Shown: positions 48,778 through 57,842, counted from the first letter of the stretch. The stretch is DNA of 64,000 bases from Pantoea rodasii (GCF_002095465.1 NZ_MLFP01000003.1:62001-126000), one strand, 5' to 3'. The notes: generated by a model not told the origin, from the letters alone. A program made the numbers and translations.

Positions 48778-49656
48778 TTAGCGCGGTTGTAATAGTGATG
48801 CAGCGTCGTTGTGATCTAATACCTTGCCCTGCCATTGGCCTGTGCCCCACGCCGGTTCGGCGCGTGTCACCCAGACCATCTGGTGCACTTCAGTGATCAC
48901 CTGCGCCCAGCTTTCGGCGAGAGAATCGAGAATGGCGGCACCTTGCTCAGGAGTGGAAGGCAACGGATCGCCAATCACTCCGCTTGGACCAAAATCATAA
49001 GAGGCCCACGCCGCCATCGGCTTGTTGGTGGAGAGCGTTGGGCAGGGGAATTCAGGCGGATAATTCGCCACGGCTTTGCTCATCTGCACGGTGTCCGGTG
49101 CCAGCGCCAGCATCAGCGCGGTTTCAGCGTGCCCGGCGTGCATCGCCATTTGTCGCTCTTTTTCATCCATAAAGCTCTCGGCGCAGTTCGGGACCTTGAA
49201 GGTGTCCTGCATGATGATGATCATATCGCCGTGACGCAGGCGCAGTTCGCGCGCCGCCATCTGCAACGGCTGTGGCTGACCGCCATGGCCATTCACCATC
49301 AAAAACTTACGAAAACCGGCGCGATACAGTGACTCGCCGATTTCCAAAATAGTGTGCAGCAAGGTTTCACCGGTTAGCGTTAGCGTGCCAGGAAAGTGCA
49401 GGTGCTCATCAGATTTGCCATAGGTGATGGGCGGAATGGCGTAAGCCGGTATCGTGGCAGGTAACCGCGCCAGCGCGTGACCCACCACGCCAGAGGAAAT
49501 CACGCTATCCACCGCGCAGGGTAAATGCGGGCCGTGCTGCTCAATCGCGCCAGTGGGCAGCACAATAACGGTATTCGCTTTGTCATCCAGCGTGGCGATA
49601 TCAGTCCAGCTCAGATACGGCAAAAAACGGTTTGCCGGAATGTAACCATGCAACAT
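48778..49656 (-). CDS. Creatininase-family amidohydrolase
   Basis: 292 residues from the ATG at 49656, preceded by AGGAAG. Metal-binding residues of creatinine amidohydrolases are present: LPTGAIEQHGPHLP (Glu, His), AVDSVISS (Asp), VNGHGGQP (His) and a downstream Glu in HAGHAETALM. The family opens cyclic amides such as creatinine and also includes F420- and mycofactocin-related enzymes. In this operon it would open or hydrolyse a cyclic N-containing substrate. 14 bases from the RidA-like gene upstream. Confidence 0.85.
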   Translation of the reverse strand: MLHGYIPANRFLPYLSWTDIATLDDKANTVIVLPTGAIEQHGPHLPCAVDSVISSGVVGHALARLPATIPAYAIPPITYGKSDEHLHFPGTLTLTGETLLHTILEIGESLYRAGFRKFLMVNGHGGQPQPLQMAARELRLRHGDMIIIMQDTFKVPNCAESFMDEKERQMAMHAGHAETALMLALAPDTVQMSKAVANYPPEFPCPTLSTNKPMAAWASYDFGPSGVIGDPLPSTPEQGAAILDSLAESWAQVITEVHQMVWVTRAEPAWGTGQWQGKVLDHNDAASLLQPR

Positions 49657-49670
49657 AGTGCTTCCTCGTG

Positions 49671-50126
49671 TTATTGCGGCAACCACGCCGTGGCTTCAAC
49701 TTCGATTAAAACGTCCGGACTGGGCAGCATTTCACTGACCTGCACCACCGTGGAAACCGGCGGTTCATCGGGGAAGAACTGCTTGCGCACCCGGCTGTAA
49801 TGCGGGAAATGGTCGAGATTGCGGAAGTACTGCACCAGCTTAAAGACATCGCTCATCTGGCCGCCGGCGCTTTCAATAGTGGTGCGGATGCTCTCCAGCA
49901 CGTACCAACTCTGCGCCAGAATCGGGCCTTCTTTAATGTCCGTGGAGAACTCGCCGGTGCGCCCCAGCAGTAGCTGAGCGGCTTCCGGAATATCGCCGTA
50001 ACCGCGCACGATGGTGGCAGTTTGCGGGTTCACCGGAATAATGCCGGAGAGAAAGATAAAGTCACCCACGCGTCGCCACGCGGCATATTTTGCCAGCGGT
50101 TTTCCCGCTCCCTCATCAAGCGCCAT
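49671..50126 (-). CDS. RidA-family protein lacking the catalytic arginine
   Basis: 151 residues from ATG 50126, which has GGAG 9 bases upstream; in-frame starts at 50141 and 50150 are possible. DFIFLSGIIPVNPQT, ESIRTTIESAGGQMSDVFKL and VLIEVEATAWLPQ are family-like. The catalytic-arginine position is in PPVSTVV, a valine, so it is probably not a classical enamine deaminase. Larger than RidA proper through an insertion around residues 45-75. Overlaps the amidohydrolase gene end by 11 bases. Confidence 0.8.
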   Translation of the reverse strand: MALDEGAGKPLAKYAAWRRVGDFIFLSGIIPVNPQTATIVRGYGDIPEAAQLLLGRTGEFSTDIKEGPILAQSWYVLESIRTTIESAGGQMSDVFKLVQYFRNLDHFPHYSRVRKQFFPDEPPVSTVVQVSEMLPSPDVLIEVEATAWLPQ

Positions 50127-51312
50127 TGGTTTCGTCTCCATAACGGACACCCTGTTTTAACCGATAGCGCTGACGCTGACGCAACGGCCAGCTGGCAACA
50201 TCGGCCTGTGGAAAAATCACTAAATCGTTGTGATAAAAAGCCTGCGGATGGCAGATAAGTTGGGAAGCTACATCGAAGGCAGCGCCCAGCTGCAGGCTTA
50301 ACAAGCCACTAAATAGCGTATCCAGCGGGTCGTAACTGCCAAAAGGGCAAAAGGCGTCCTGCACGTTATCGGCGCCCAAAAGCACCGGCATGTCCCGCGC
50401 CAGTGCTTCTTTCACCAGCGTTAAACCGCGCTGACGCGGCGTGCGATCGGGAACGGCGTCTTGTAGCAGTAAATTGGTTAGCGGCAGGGCGATCAGCGTC
50501 ACGCGCTGCTGTGCTAGCTGGTCGAGTATCTGCAACGCATCGTCCTGTTGCGACAGCGCGCAACTGTGGCTGCAGGTGATGCTGCCACTGAAAGGGTGCT
50601 GGTGGAGATAGTTCGCCAGCCAGCGCATCCCTTGCGCATCCGCGTTCAGCTCTTCATCAATGTGCAGGTCAATGTTCAGCTGCCACTGCTCGGCGGCTTG
50701 CATTAAATGGGTAAAGGCCTGCGCGTCCCAATTGCTGCTGTGAATAAACCCGCCGAGTAGCGCACTCGGACCACTGACAGCGACCTGTGCGGCGATATGT
50801 TGGGCATCTGCGGCATCGGCGAAGAAACTCAGTGGGGCAAGGGCGACGCGCTCGATCTGACACAGCGGATGATGAAGATCGCCAATAACTTGCCACGCTA
50901 GCGGCGCATCGGCGGTGAACCAGTCAACATGGGTGCGCAGCAGGCTGACGCCACTTTGAGCAGCCCAGTTTAATGCTTGTTGAGCGCGCTGGTGTAAATC
51001 GTCATGGCTCCAGTGCACCCGGTCCTGATGCATCGCATCAATGGCGGCCAGTAAACCGGGTTGCTGTGCCGGACTGCGTTCAACGGTGAAGGTTTTATCA
51101 AGGTGCGCATGTGGCTCGATCAGCGCAGGCAGCACCAACGCGCCGTTGAGTGTCAGATAGTCGGGATGCAGTGTCTCATCGGGTTCAAGTTGTAACCCAT
51201 CGGCATGAAAATGTAGCGTGGCGAGTTGTGGCTGATTGCCCTTCATCGGCCAGTTATCTGGCAATAGCCAGCGAGGTAAACGCGCTCCGGTTGCGCCCGT
51301 ATAGGTCTTCAT
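50116..51312 (-). CDS. Cytosine deaminase-like amidohydrolase
   Basis: 398 residues of the metal-dependent amidohydrolase superfamily. Metal ligands: IEPHAHLDKTF (HxH), LHIDEELN, a later TCSHSCAL His and LLGADNVQDAF (Asp). This layout matches cytosine/isoguanine deaminase-type enzymes, which remove ammonia from ring amidines. Overlaps the reductase gene by 4 bases (ATGA). Substrate could be a pyrimidine, pterin or other N-heterocycle. Confidence 0.85.
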   Translation of the reverse strand: MKTYTGATGARLPRWLLPDNWPMKGNQPQLATLHFHADGLQLEPDETLHPDYLTLNGALVLPALIEPHAHLDKTFTVERSPAQQPGLLAAIDAMHQDRVHWSHDDLHQRAQQALNWAAQSGVSLLRTHVDWFTADAPLAWQVIGDLHHPLCQIERVALAPLSFFADAADAQHIAAQVAVSGPSALLGGFIHSSNWDAQAFTHLMQAAEQWQLNIDLHIDEELNADAQGMRWLANYLHQHPFSGSITCSHSCALSQQDDALQILDQLAQQRVTLIALPLTNLLLQDAVPDRTPRQRGLTLVKEALARDMPVLLGADNVQDAFCPFGSYDPLDTLFSGLLSLQLGAAFDVASQLICHPQAFYHNDLVIFPQADVASWPLRQRQRYRLKQGVRYGDETNGA

Positions 51313-52259
51313 AGGTCAAGCACCAGCAACGGAGTACGAGCACGTGAACAGCACAGGACGATGCAATCATTGGCCGCACGCTCTTGCTGACTTAATACTT
51401 CATCACGGTGGTCGGGTTCGCCTGACAATACGCCGGTAATACAGGCACCGCACATTCCCTGTTCACAGGACAGTTCAATGTCTATTCCCGCGTTTTCTAA
51501 TACCTCGGCGATGCTTTGTGCTTTGCCCACAGTAAAACGTGTACCCGAAGAGGCGATTTCGATTTCAAAGCTGTCGCCCGGCAGGCGTGGGGCCGCGTCA
51601 GGTTTGAAACGTTCGCTATGCATCTGCTCACTGCGCCAGCCATATTCCAACGCCAGATGTTGCAGATGTGCCATAAAACCCGATGGGCCACAGGCAACTA
51701 ACGCGCTATTTTCCGAACAAGTCAGATCGGCGGGGATGCGGTGGCGCAAACTGTCGCCCTGCGTGCTGTAGTGGATCATCACGCGGTCGCCAAGTCGCGC
51801 CAGACGCTGAGCAAAAGCCAGCTCGTCCTGCTGTTTTAAATACAGGTGCAGGACGAAGTCAGTTTGCTCAACAGCCAGCGCCTCAGCCATCACCAGCAAG
51901 GGCGTTAAGCCAATACCTGCCGCAAACAGCAGGATGCGCGGGGCGTGGGGTACAGGAAAATGGTTGCGGGGAGCCGAAATGGTTAGCACATCATTGATTT
52001 GAAGCTGCTGATGCAGCCAGCGTGAGCCGCCGGCGGAAGCCTGATCCAGTCGCACACAGATTTCATAGTGCGCGTCGTTGACAGTGGAGCACAGAGAGTA
52101 TTGGCGAGTGCTGCCAAAGGGCAGATGCACATCAATATGCGCGCCCGGCGTAAAATGCGGTAGCGATTGACCGCTAGCACTGCCCAGCGTGAGTAAAACA
52201 TTGCCAGCACCGTTTAACTGCTTTGCGATGACGGTGACAGCCAGGGTTGTCGATTTCAT
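51309..52259 (-). CDS. Phthalate-dioxygenase-reductase-type 2Fe-2S flavoprotein
   Basis: 316 residues: FMN/FAD-binding beta-barrel (HLPFGSTRQYSLCSTVND), NAD-binding segment (ILLFAAGIGLTPLLVMAEAL) and a C-terminal plant-type ferredoxin with CEQGMCGAC plus a distal cysteine in CIVLCC. VanB-like reductases hand electrons to Rieske oxygenases, but no oxygenase gene is seen in this operon. First gene of the leftward operon; divergent from a LysR gene. Confidence 0.87.
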   Translation of the reverse strand: MKSTTLAVTVIAKQLNGAGNVLLTLGSASGQSLPHFTPGAHIDVHLPFGSTRQYSLCSTVNDAHYEICVRLDQASAGGSRWLHQQLQINDVLTISAPRNHFPVPHAPRILLFAAGIGLTPLLVMAEALAVEQTDFVLHLYLKQQDELAFAQRLARLGDRVMIHYSTQGDSLRHRIPADLTCSENSALVACGPSGFMAHLQHLALEYGWRSEQMHSERFKPDAAPRLPGDSFEIEIASSGTRFTVGKAQSIAEVLENAGIDIELSCEQGMCGACITGVLSGEPDHRDEVLSQQERAANDCIVLCCSRARTPLLVLDL

Positions 52260-52404
52260 AATCAGCCTGTCTGAACAGGGATGTCATCAGCTGAGTGGCC
52301 GCGCATACCCTTGTTTTTATCATGGCTGTGATTATTATTTTGCCGTAGTGTAAGCGTCCATCTGTTTAATTCGCATGATGTGTTGCAAAAAGAGAGCACC
52401 CACT

Positions 52405-53340
52405 ATGTTCGCCTTCTCCCGATTTTTGCTGTATTTCACCGAAGTGGCGCGCCAGGGTTCACTGCGCAAGGCTTCGGAGGTGTTGCACGTTTCAGCCTCA
52501 TCGATTGATCGGCAGATACTGCGCGTTGAAGAGCAGCTGAATATGCCGCTGTTTGAACGTCATCCATCAGGATTACGTATGACGGCGGCGGGGGAGATCT
52601 TGCTCAATGCGGCGAAAAACTGGCAGCGCGAGTTTGGACGAGTTTGTACCCAGCTGGATGATTTGCGCGGTTTACGCCACGGGCATGTACATATCGCCAC
52701 CATAGACGCCATTAATCGCGGCTTTTTTTCCTCGATCCTGCAACGGATTCGTGAAGAGTACCCCGGTATCTCCTTTACGCTCACCACCATGAGCAACATT
52801 CATATCGCCAATGCGCTCACCGCCGGTGATGCAGATTTCGGCATCATGTTAAATCCGCAAAGTTCGCGTGAACTGTTGGTAAAGTCTTTTGCTGATTTAC
52901 GATTGGGGATTGTGGTCAGCAGTCATCATCCCCTGGCGAAGCTGGAATCCATTCGTTTTAGCCATTGTGAATCCTGGCCGTTTATCGTCCCTGCCGCGCC
53001 CCTGATGTTAGCCGACCCGCTGGAAGCATTGGTAAACAGTTCCGGTATTCGCCTGAATGAAGTTGGCCGCACCAATAATATTCATATGCTGCGCTCGCTG
53101 GTGCGCGATGATGTCGGCATCAGTTTGATGTGCTGGTTGGATATTGTGGATGAGTATCGGCGCGGTGAATTGAAGTTTATCCCGCTCATCGACACGGTAT
53201 TGAAACCCTTCACGTTGTCGCTGTGTGTGGCACCGCAGCGGCAGCTGTCTATCGCCGCATCGATGATGCTGCGCGAGCTGGAATCGTTTTTTGCCTTAAT
53301 GCAGAGTGAAGAGGCATCGGCGGGCGTGGATCAGGGGTGA
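52405..53340 (+). CDS. LysR-family regulator
   Basis: 311 residues from Met at 52405; an upstream in-frame ATG at 52375 would add a KR-rich tail not typical of the family. HTH: FTEVARQGSLRKASEVLHVS then SSIDRQILRVEEQLNMPLFE. Effector domain begins near VHIATIDAINRGFFSSIL. Divergent from the reductase operon across about 145 bases, so it is the likely activator of the amidohydrolase/importer genes. Confidence 0.87.
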   Translation: MFAFSRFLLYFTEVARQGSLRKASEVLHVSASSIDRQILRVEEQLNMPLFERHPSGLRMTAAGEILLNAAKNWQREFGRVCTQLDDLRGLRHGHVHIATIDAINRGFFSSILQRIREEYPGISFTLTTMSNIHIANALTAGDADFGIMLNPQSSRELLVKSFADLRLGIVVSSHHPLAKLESIRFSHCESWPFIVPAAPLMLADPLEALVNSSGIRLNEVGRTNNIHMLRSLVRDDVGISLMCWLDIVDEYRRGELKFIPLIDTVLKPFTLSLCVAPQRQLSIAASMMLRELESFFALMQSEEASAGVDQG

Positions 53341-53369
53341 TAGCGTTGATGGCACTGTAGAAACAAGAA

Positions 53370-53388
53370 GCCCCAGCCAGGCTGGGGC
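53370..53388 (+). terminator. Stem-loop after the LysR gene
   Basis: GCCCCAG-CCAGG-CTGGGGC, extended imperfectly by CAAGAA/TTCTTG. 29 bases past the stop; no T-run. Confidence 0.55.
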
Positions 53389-53558
53389 ATTGATTCTTGC
53401 GCTTCATGTCTTGGATCTGGCACCGCACGCGTCGGGAGAAGAACGTCAGACTAGCTACAAATGGAATTCTATTCGCATAATTTAAGGATTGCAATATCAC
53501 CGAAGCGCTATCAGCGGTATAACGTCTTCTTCGATATGGATATTGGATAACGCGTCAC

Positions 53559-54539
53559 ATGCCAAAGAATTTTGATTTTACCGATATGGTAAAACTGACC
53601 TCGTCTGCTCGCCTCTCAAGCTATCGTTCCACATTTTCTATTGCTGATGATGCGGAGTTATTTGGTCTATATAGCTGGAATCTTGAATTGTCAGGTGCTT
53701 TTTGTAGTCTGCTGCAATTGATTGAAGTCGCTTTACGTAATGCCATAAACGAAGCAGGTAAGAAACATATTACAACTGAACATAATGTACATTGGTTTAA
53801 CGTCATCCCCTATAGTTTGATCTGTGAGATAAATGCTGATGTTAAATGTGTTGGCACAGATAAGCTGGTTAAGTCTGCTCAAATTAAAGGTTTTGAGAGT
53901 GGCATAGCAAAAGCTGAAAGAAACGCGCGGAAGATGCTGCAGAAAAAATTAGGCAAAGATACATTAGCCACTCCTACGTTGGATCAGATTATTTCTCAGA
54001 CTGATTTCAGTGTATGGGAGCATATCCTCGATAAGAGTTTTTATGATGGTGATGCCAGTAAGGGATATCTTTGGCCAAAGGGTTTCGCCACTGCGTTCAA
54101 GAAAATGCCGATGGTAACAGGTAAAAACAGACAGTTTAAACAACGTGATATTATTCGTCGCAGAGTGGGAGCCGTCAGGGTGTTGAGAAATCGCGTAGCG
54201 CATAACGAACCGATCTGGAAAGATGCCTATTTTATTGATCGATCTTCAGTAATACATTGTCTGGAAGAGAAAATTGCGGATATCGTTGAGTTAGCGTATT
54301 GGATATCACCCGCTTTACATGCTTTTATCCGTGACGGTTCATTAGTGCAAAGGCTAAAGTCTATTGTGGGTGAATACGAAATGAATAACGCAATGTACCG
54401 TAATTCAATTTCAAGTGTTGAGAGTATGGAAACGTTTGTTCAAGTGTTACAAGAGTGTCAGATGTACCATAGAAGAGTGATCGTTCAGAATAAAAATATC
54501 AAGGCTCTTGTCTGTGCGAATAAAAACCGGTTTTATTGA
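53559..54539 (+). CDS. Abi-family HEPN protein (abortive-infection type)
   Basis: 326 residues with the Abi_2 pattern: LYSWNLELSGAFCSLLQLIE, VALRNAINE early, and VLRNRVAHNEPIW later. The latter contains RNxxxH (Arg210-His215), the catalytic motif of HEPN ribonucleases used in phage defence and toxin systems. Base composition is visibly more AT-rich than its neighbours, pointing to recent acquisition. It stands alone with no visible antitoxin. Weak ribosome site; ATG at 53559 is the only good start. Confidence 0.75.
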   Translation: MPKNFDFTDMVKLTSSARLSSYRSTFSIADDAELFGLYSWNLELSGAFCSLLQLIEVALRNAINEAGKKHITTEHNVHWFNVIPYSLICEINADVKCVGTDKLVKSAQIKGFESGIAKAERNARKMLQKKLGKDTLATPTLDQIISQTDFSVWEHILDKSFYDGDASKGYLWPKGFATAFKKMPMVTGKNRQFKQRDIIRRRVGAVRVLRNRVAHNEPIWKDAYFIDRSSVIHCLEEKIADIVELAYWISPALHAFIRDGSLVQRLKSIVGEYEMNNAMYRNSISSVESMETFVQVLQECQMYHRRVIVQNKNIKALVCANKNRFY

Positions 54540-54569
54540 TTAATACTTGAGTTTTACAGCGTCAACGAT

Positions 54570-54593
54570 GCCGAGAGAAATTAAACTCTCGGC
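54570..54593 (+). terminator. Terminator between the HEPN gene and digH
   Basis: GCCGAGAG / CTCTCGGC arms with an 8-base A/T loop, followed by GTTATTTT. Serves the HEPN gene and possibly the convergent digH. Confidence 0.8.
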
Positions 54594-54606
54594 GTTATTT
54601 TGAAGA

Positions 54607-55899
54607 TCAGCTCCCCCAACGGCTTCGCAAATAATCCACTGCCTGCTGCGTTTGCGGCTGGTTGAGATAATTCTCGCGGAACAGAATGGTGCCGTTAATT
54701 TGTGGAACGGACTCATTGAGGTCGAGCTGTTTTTTTAACTCGGGTACGCCGCCATTAACGGTCCAGTCCGGTTCCATTTTGGAGGTTTCGCCGATTTTAT
54801 ACAGCGCCACGCCGATATAGAGTCGCGTATGCGTGGGTTTCACCACATCAGCCCACCAGTGGGCGAGCACATCGTAGCGTGCGGCCTGGCGCGCAAACGG
54901 CCAGTAAAGTTGCGGAGCGATGTAGTCTAATAAGCCCATCTGCACCCACTGGCGCGTATCGGCGTAAGCTTCATCATAGGCCGCAGCACCGCGCGTGTCG
55001 GAGCCTGCGGGATCGTGCGACAGATTACGCCACACGCCAGCCGGGCTAACGCCAAATTCGACATTCGGCTTCAACTGCTTAATGGTGCGCGAAACCTGCT
55101 CAATCAGTTGCTGCGTATTATGTCGGCGCCAGTCAGCTTTGGACGAATATCCCTGGCCGTACTGGCGGAATGTTGCGTTGTCATTGAGGGTTGAACCCGC
55201 TGATTCGGTATAAAAATAATCATCAAACTGCACGCCATCGATAGCGTAGTGCGACACCACTTCGGCGACGATGCTGGTGATCCAGTCGCGTGCATCAGGA
55301 ATGCCCGGATCGAGCACAAAGCGATCACCCGCGGTGCGGATCCAATCGCGATGCAACACAAATACGCTCGCGGGGTGGAGTGATAGCGTGTTGTTTAACT
55401 CTCTTTCCGTAGAGGGTTTTACGTTGGTTGAAACCCGGTAAGGGTTGAACCACGCATGCACTTTGATACCGCGTTTGTGCGCTTCATCCAGCATAAATTG
55501 CAGCGGATCGTAGCCGGGATCCTCCCCGATCTTTCCCGTCATCATGTCGGACCATGGCAAAATTTTGGAGCGCCATAGCGCGGTGCCGTCGGGCTTGACC
55601 TGGAAAAATACCGTATTAATGCCGAGACTTTTAAGCTTATCCAGCTTGTCGGTCAGCGCCTTTTGCTGTTGGCTGATGCGACTGGCCGGACTGGCATTCA
55701 CCGAAGCGACAGGTGGCCAATCCAGGCGCGACACGGTGGTGAGCCACACGCCGCGCACCGGTTCCGCGTGGGGGACGGGCTGAGTGGGTTGAGGTTTAGG
55801 CGTAACCGTCGGCAGTGGCGTCACCAGTGACTTAGGTGGCTCAGAGCTACAGCTGGCTAATAGCAGTGCGGCAACCCACAGCGTGACAGTTTTTTTCAC
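54607..55899 (-). CDS. digH: DigH/YddW-like lipoprotein glycosyl hydrolase
   Basis: 430 residues, closely resembling E. coli YddW (DigH), an outer-membrane lipoprotein that cleaves denuded peptidoglycan glycan strands. GTG 55899 gives an ideal lipoprotein signal (VKKTVTLWVAALLLASC, lipobox LASC); upstream in-frame ATGs would add 16-19 residues. GH10-like domain: RGVWLTTVSRLDWPPVASVN, INTVFFQVKPDGTALWRSKI, VKVHAWFNPYRVS, DGVQFDDYFYTE. Ends DYLRSRWGS as in YddW. Transcribed alone. Confidence 0.88.
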   Translation of the reverse strand: MKKTVTLWVAALLLASCSSEPPKSLVTPLPTVTPKPQPTQPVPHAEPVRGVWLTTVSRLDWPPVASVNASPASRISQQQKALTDKLDKLKSLGINTVFFQVKPDGTALWRSKILPWSDMMTGKIGEDPGYDPLQFMLDEAHKRGIKVHAWFNPYRVSTNVKPSTERELNNTLSLHPASVFVLHRDWIRTAGDRFVLDPGIPDARDWITSIVAEVVSHYAIDGVQFDDYFYTESAGSTLNDNATFRQYGQGYSSKADWRRHNTQQLIEQVSRTIKQLKPNVEFGVSPAGVWRNLSHDPAGSDTRGAAAYDEAYADTRQWVQMGLLDYIAPQLYWPFARQAARYDVLAHWWADVVKPTHTRLYIGVALYKIGETSKMEPDWTVNGGVPELKKQLDLNESVPQINGTILFRENYLNQPQTQQAVDYLRSRWGS

Positions 55900-56085
55900 G
55901 GTGGCAACACGGGAGAAACGCGCGGAACAGGCTATGATAAACTCCATTTTTTTCAACTTACTGTTCGAAGAGCCTCATTCTCTTCTCATCAGCTATAAAG
56001 TCAATAAGAGCCCTCGGTAACGTTGTCATGCCATCAATGGCTCACGCGACGAATAGAGACTCACATAAAACGGGAATGAATTGTC

Positions 56086-56412
56086 ATGACATATGAAGAC
56101 TTATACCGCCGTATTGCGCAGATCGTTTTTAGCTGTGGACCGCAAGGTGCACGCGAACTGATTGTTAAAGCCGAACTGTTTGCCGATGACGAAGGCGGGG
56201 AATATCAGTTTGATTATCTCGATGAAAATGGCGAGCCGGATTGGTTTGAACCTGATGCACAGGCGATTGGCGATTTAACCGAAGCGCTAAAAGATTTTCA
56301 GAACTATTTCGTCGAGAACGAGATGACTGACGGGAAGCCGGTGTGGAATAAATGCCTTGTGGTGATCAACGTGCCGGAAGAATCGATCAGCATCGACGTG
56401 CAGTATGAGTAA
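56086..56412 (+). CDS. YezG/DUF600-like immunity-type protein
   Basis: 108 acidic residues: MTYEDLYRRIAQIV, KAELFADDEGGEYQFDYLDE and VWNKCLVVINVPEESISIDV follow the DUF600/YezG outline seen in polymorphic-toxin immunity proteins. No toxin gene adjoins. GGGA precedes the ATG. The family link is by pattern only; it may simply be an uncharacterised acidic protein. Confidence 0.5.
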   Translation: MTYEDLYRRIAQIVFSCGPQGARELIVKAELFADDEGGEYQFDYLDENGEPDWFEPDAQAIGDLTEALKDFQNYFVENEMTDGKPVWNKCLVVINVPEESISIDVQYE

Positions 56413-56419
56413 TGTTTCT

Positions 56420-56433
56420 GGGCATCCTTGCCC
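56420..56433. terminator. Small stem-loop between YezG-like and gabP genes
   Basis: GGGCA-TCCT-TGCCC in the 35-base space between convergent stops. Confidence 0.45.
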
Positions 56434-56447
56434 GGAATCATCAGGCG

Positions 56448-57842
56448 TTATGAACGTAACGCCACCAACGCCTCACGCTCCCGCAAGGCGCGTTTGCGGT
56501 GCACGATGCGGCTGGTGACTAACACCGCCAAGGTTAAAAGACCGGTGGCAATGATTTCAGAGCGATGTGCCGGCATAAACAGCATCGAGACCAATACCCC
56601 CACGATAAAGACCATGGTTGCCCAGGTTAATCCCGGGAACAGCCACATCCGGTAGCTCAACGTCTCGCCACGCGCCTCGCGTTTCTTACGCAACACCAGA
56701 TGTGAAGCCGCAATCACCAGGTAAACCAGCAAGGCAATAGCGCCCGAGCTTGCCAGCAGGAACTCAAACACTGCTGCCGGTGCCAGATAGTTGGCGATAA
56801 CCGCGAGAAACGCGGCAGCGGTTGAGGCAATCACTGCCACCCATGGTGTACCACTGCGCGTGGTTTTTGACGCAGCAGCCGGTGCATCCTGACGGCGAGA
56901 CAGTGAATAGAGCATGCGGGAAGCGGTATAGAGTGCAGAGTTGAGACAACTGCACACCGCGATCAACACCACCACATCCACAATTTGCCGTGCGTAAGGA
57001 ATGTTCATCATCTCCATGGCCGTCTGGTACGAACCGGCTTTCATCAAGGATGGGGTATTCCACGGCACCAGCGCGATGACGATGAAAATCGACAGCAGGT
57101 AGAACAGTGCAATACGCCAGATCACTGAGTTGGTGGCCTGCGTGATCTGCTTTTTCGGCTCGCGTGATTCCGCCGCGGCGATAGTAACAATCTCGGTGCC
57201 CATAAAGGAGAACATGGTGGTCAGAATGGCCGCTAACACTGCACCAATCCCGTTAGGCATAAAGCCGTGCGTGTCATAGAGATGTGAAATCCCCTGGGTG
57301 CTGCTTCCCGGCATCAGGCCGAAGACCGCCAGGCTGCCGACAATCAGGAAGCCGACAATCGCGATCACTTTGAGCAACGCAAACCAGAACTCAAACTCAC
57401 CGTAATTCTTCACGCTAAACAGATTGCTTACGGTCAAGAACAGGGTGATGGCAAAGGTATATTCCCATACCTCAACCTGCGGGAACCAACTGTGCAGAAT
57501 CGTGCCTGCAGCATTGGCCTCTAAAGGGATCACTAATACCCAGAACCACCAGTAAAGCCAGCCAATGGTGAAGCCGGCCCAGCGGCCGAGTGATTTATCG
57601 GCGTAAGTGGAAAAGGATCCTGAATCCGGTGAGGCGACGGCCATTTCGGCCAGCATCCGCATAATCAATACCACCAGCGTACCGGCCGCGATGTAGGCCA
57701 ATAGCACGGCAGGGCCCGCTTCGGCAATCGCGTGGCCGGATCCAACAAACAGCCCGGCACCTATCACGCCGGCAATCGATAACATCCGAACATGACGCGG
57801 CTTAAGGCCTTGCGCAAGCGCATCGGCATTCTGTGAACTCAT
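56448..57842 (-). CDS. gabP: GABA permease
   Basis: 464-residue amino-acid/polyamine/organocation transporter with 12 membrane helices. N-terminus LKPRHVRMLSIAGVIGAGLF and VGSGHAIAEAGPAVLLAYIA match GabP/AnsP-type permeases; the loop GEFEFWFALLKVIAIVGFLI is characteristic of the APC family. Follows gabT on the same strand (102-base gap with a stem-loop). Takes up 4-aminobutyrate for the neighbouring transaminase. Confidence 0.85.
   Translation of the reverse strand: MSSQNADALAQGLKPRHVRMLSIAGVIGAGLFVGSGHAIAEAGPAVLLAYIAAGTLVVLIMRMLAEMAVASPDSGSFSTYADKSLGRWAGFTIGWLYWWFWVLVIPLEANAAGTILHSWFPQVEVWEYTFAITLFLTVSNLFSVKNYGEFEFWFALLKVIAIVGFLIVGSLAVFGLMPGSSTQGISHLYDTHGFMPNGIGAVLAAILTTMFSFMGTEIVTIAAAESREPKKQITQATNSVIWRIALFYLLSIFIVIALVPWNTPSLMKAGSYQTAMEMMNIPYARQIVDVVVLIAVCSCLNSALYTASRMLYSLSRRQDAPAAASKTTRSGTPWVAVIASTAAAFLAVIANYLAPAAVFEFLLASSGAIALLVYLVIAASHLVLRKKREARGETLSYRMWLFPGLTWATMVFIVGVLVSMLFMPAHRSEIIATGLLTLAVLVTSRIVHRKRALREREALVALRS

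Noticed and set aside
48339..49332. Plus-strand frames opposite the binding-protein and creatininase genes
   Set aside because: Arg/His-rich shadows of real genes with clear motifs on the minus strand.
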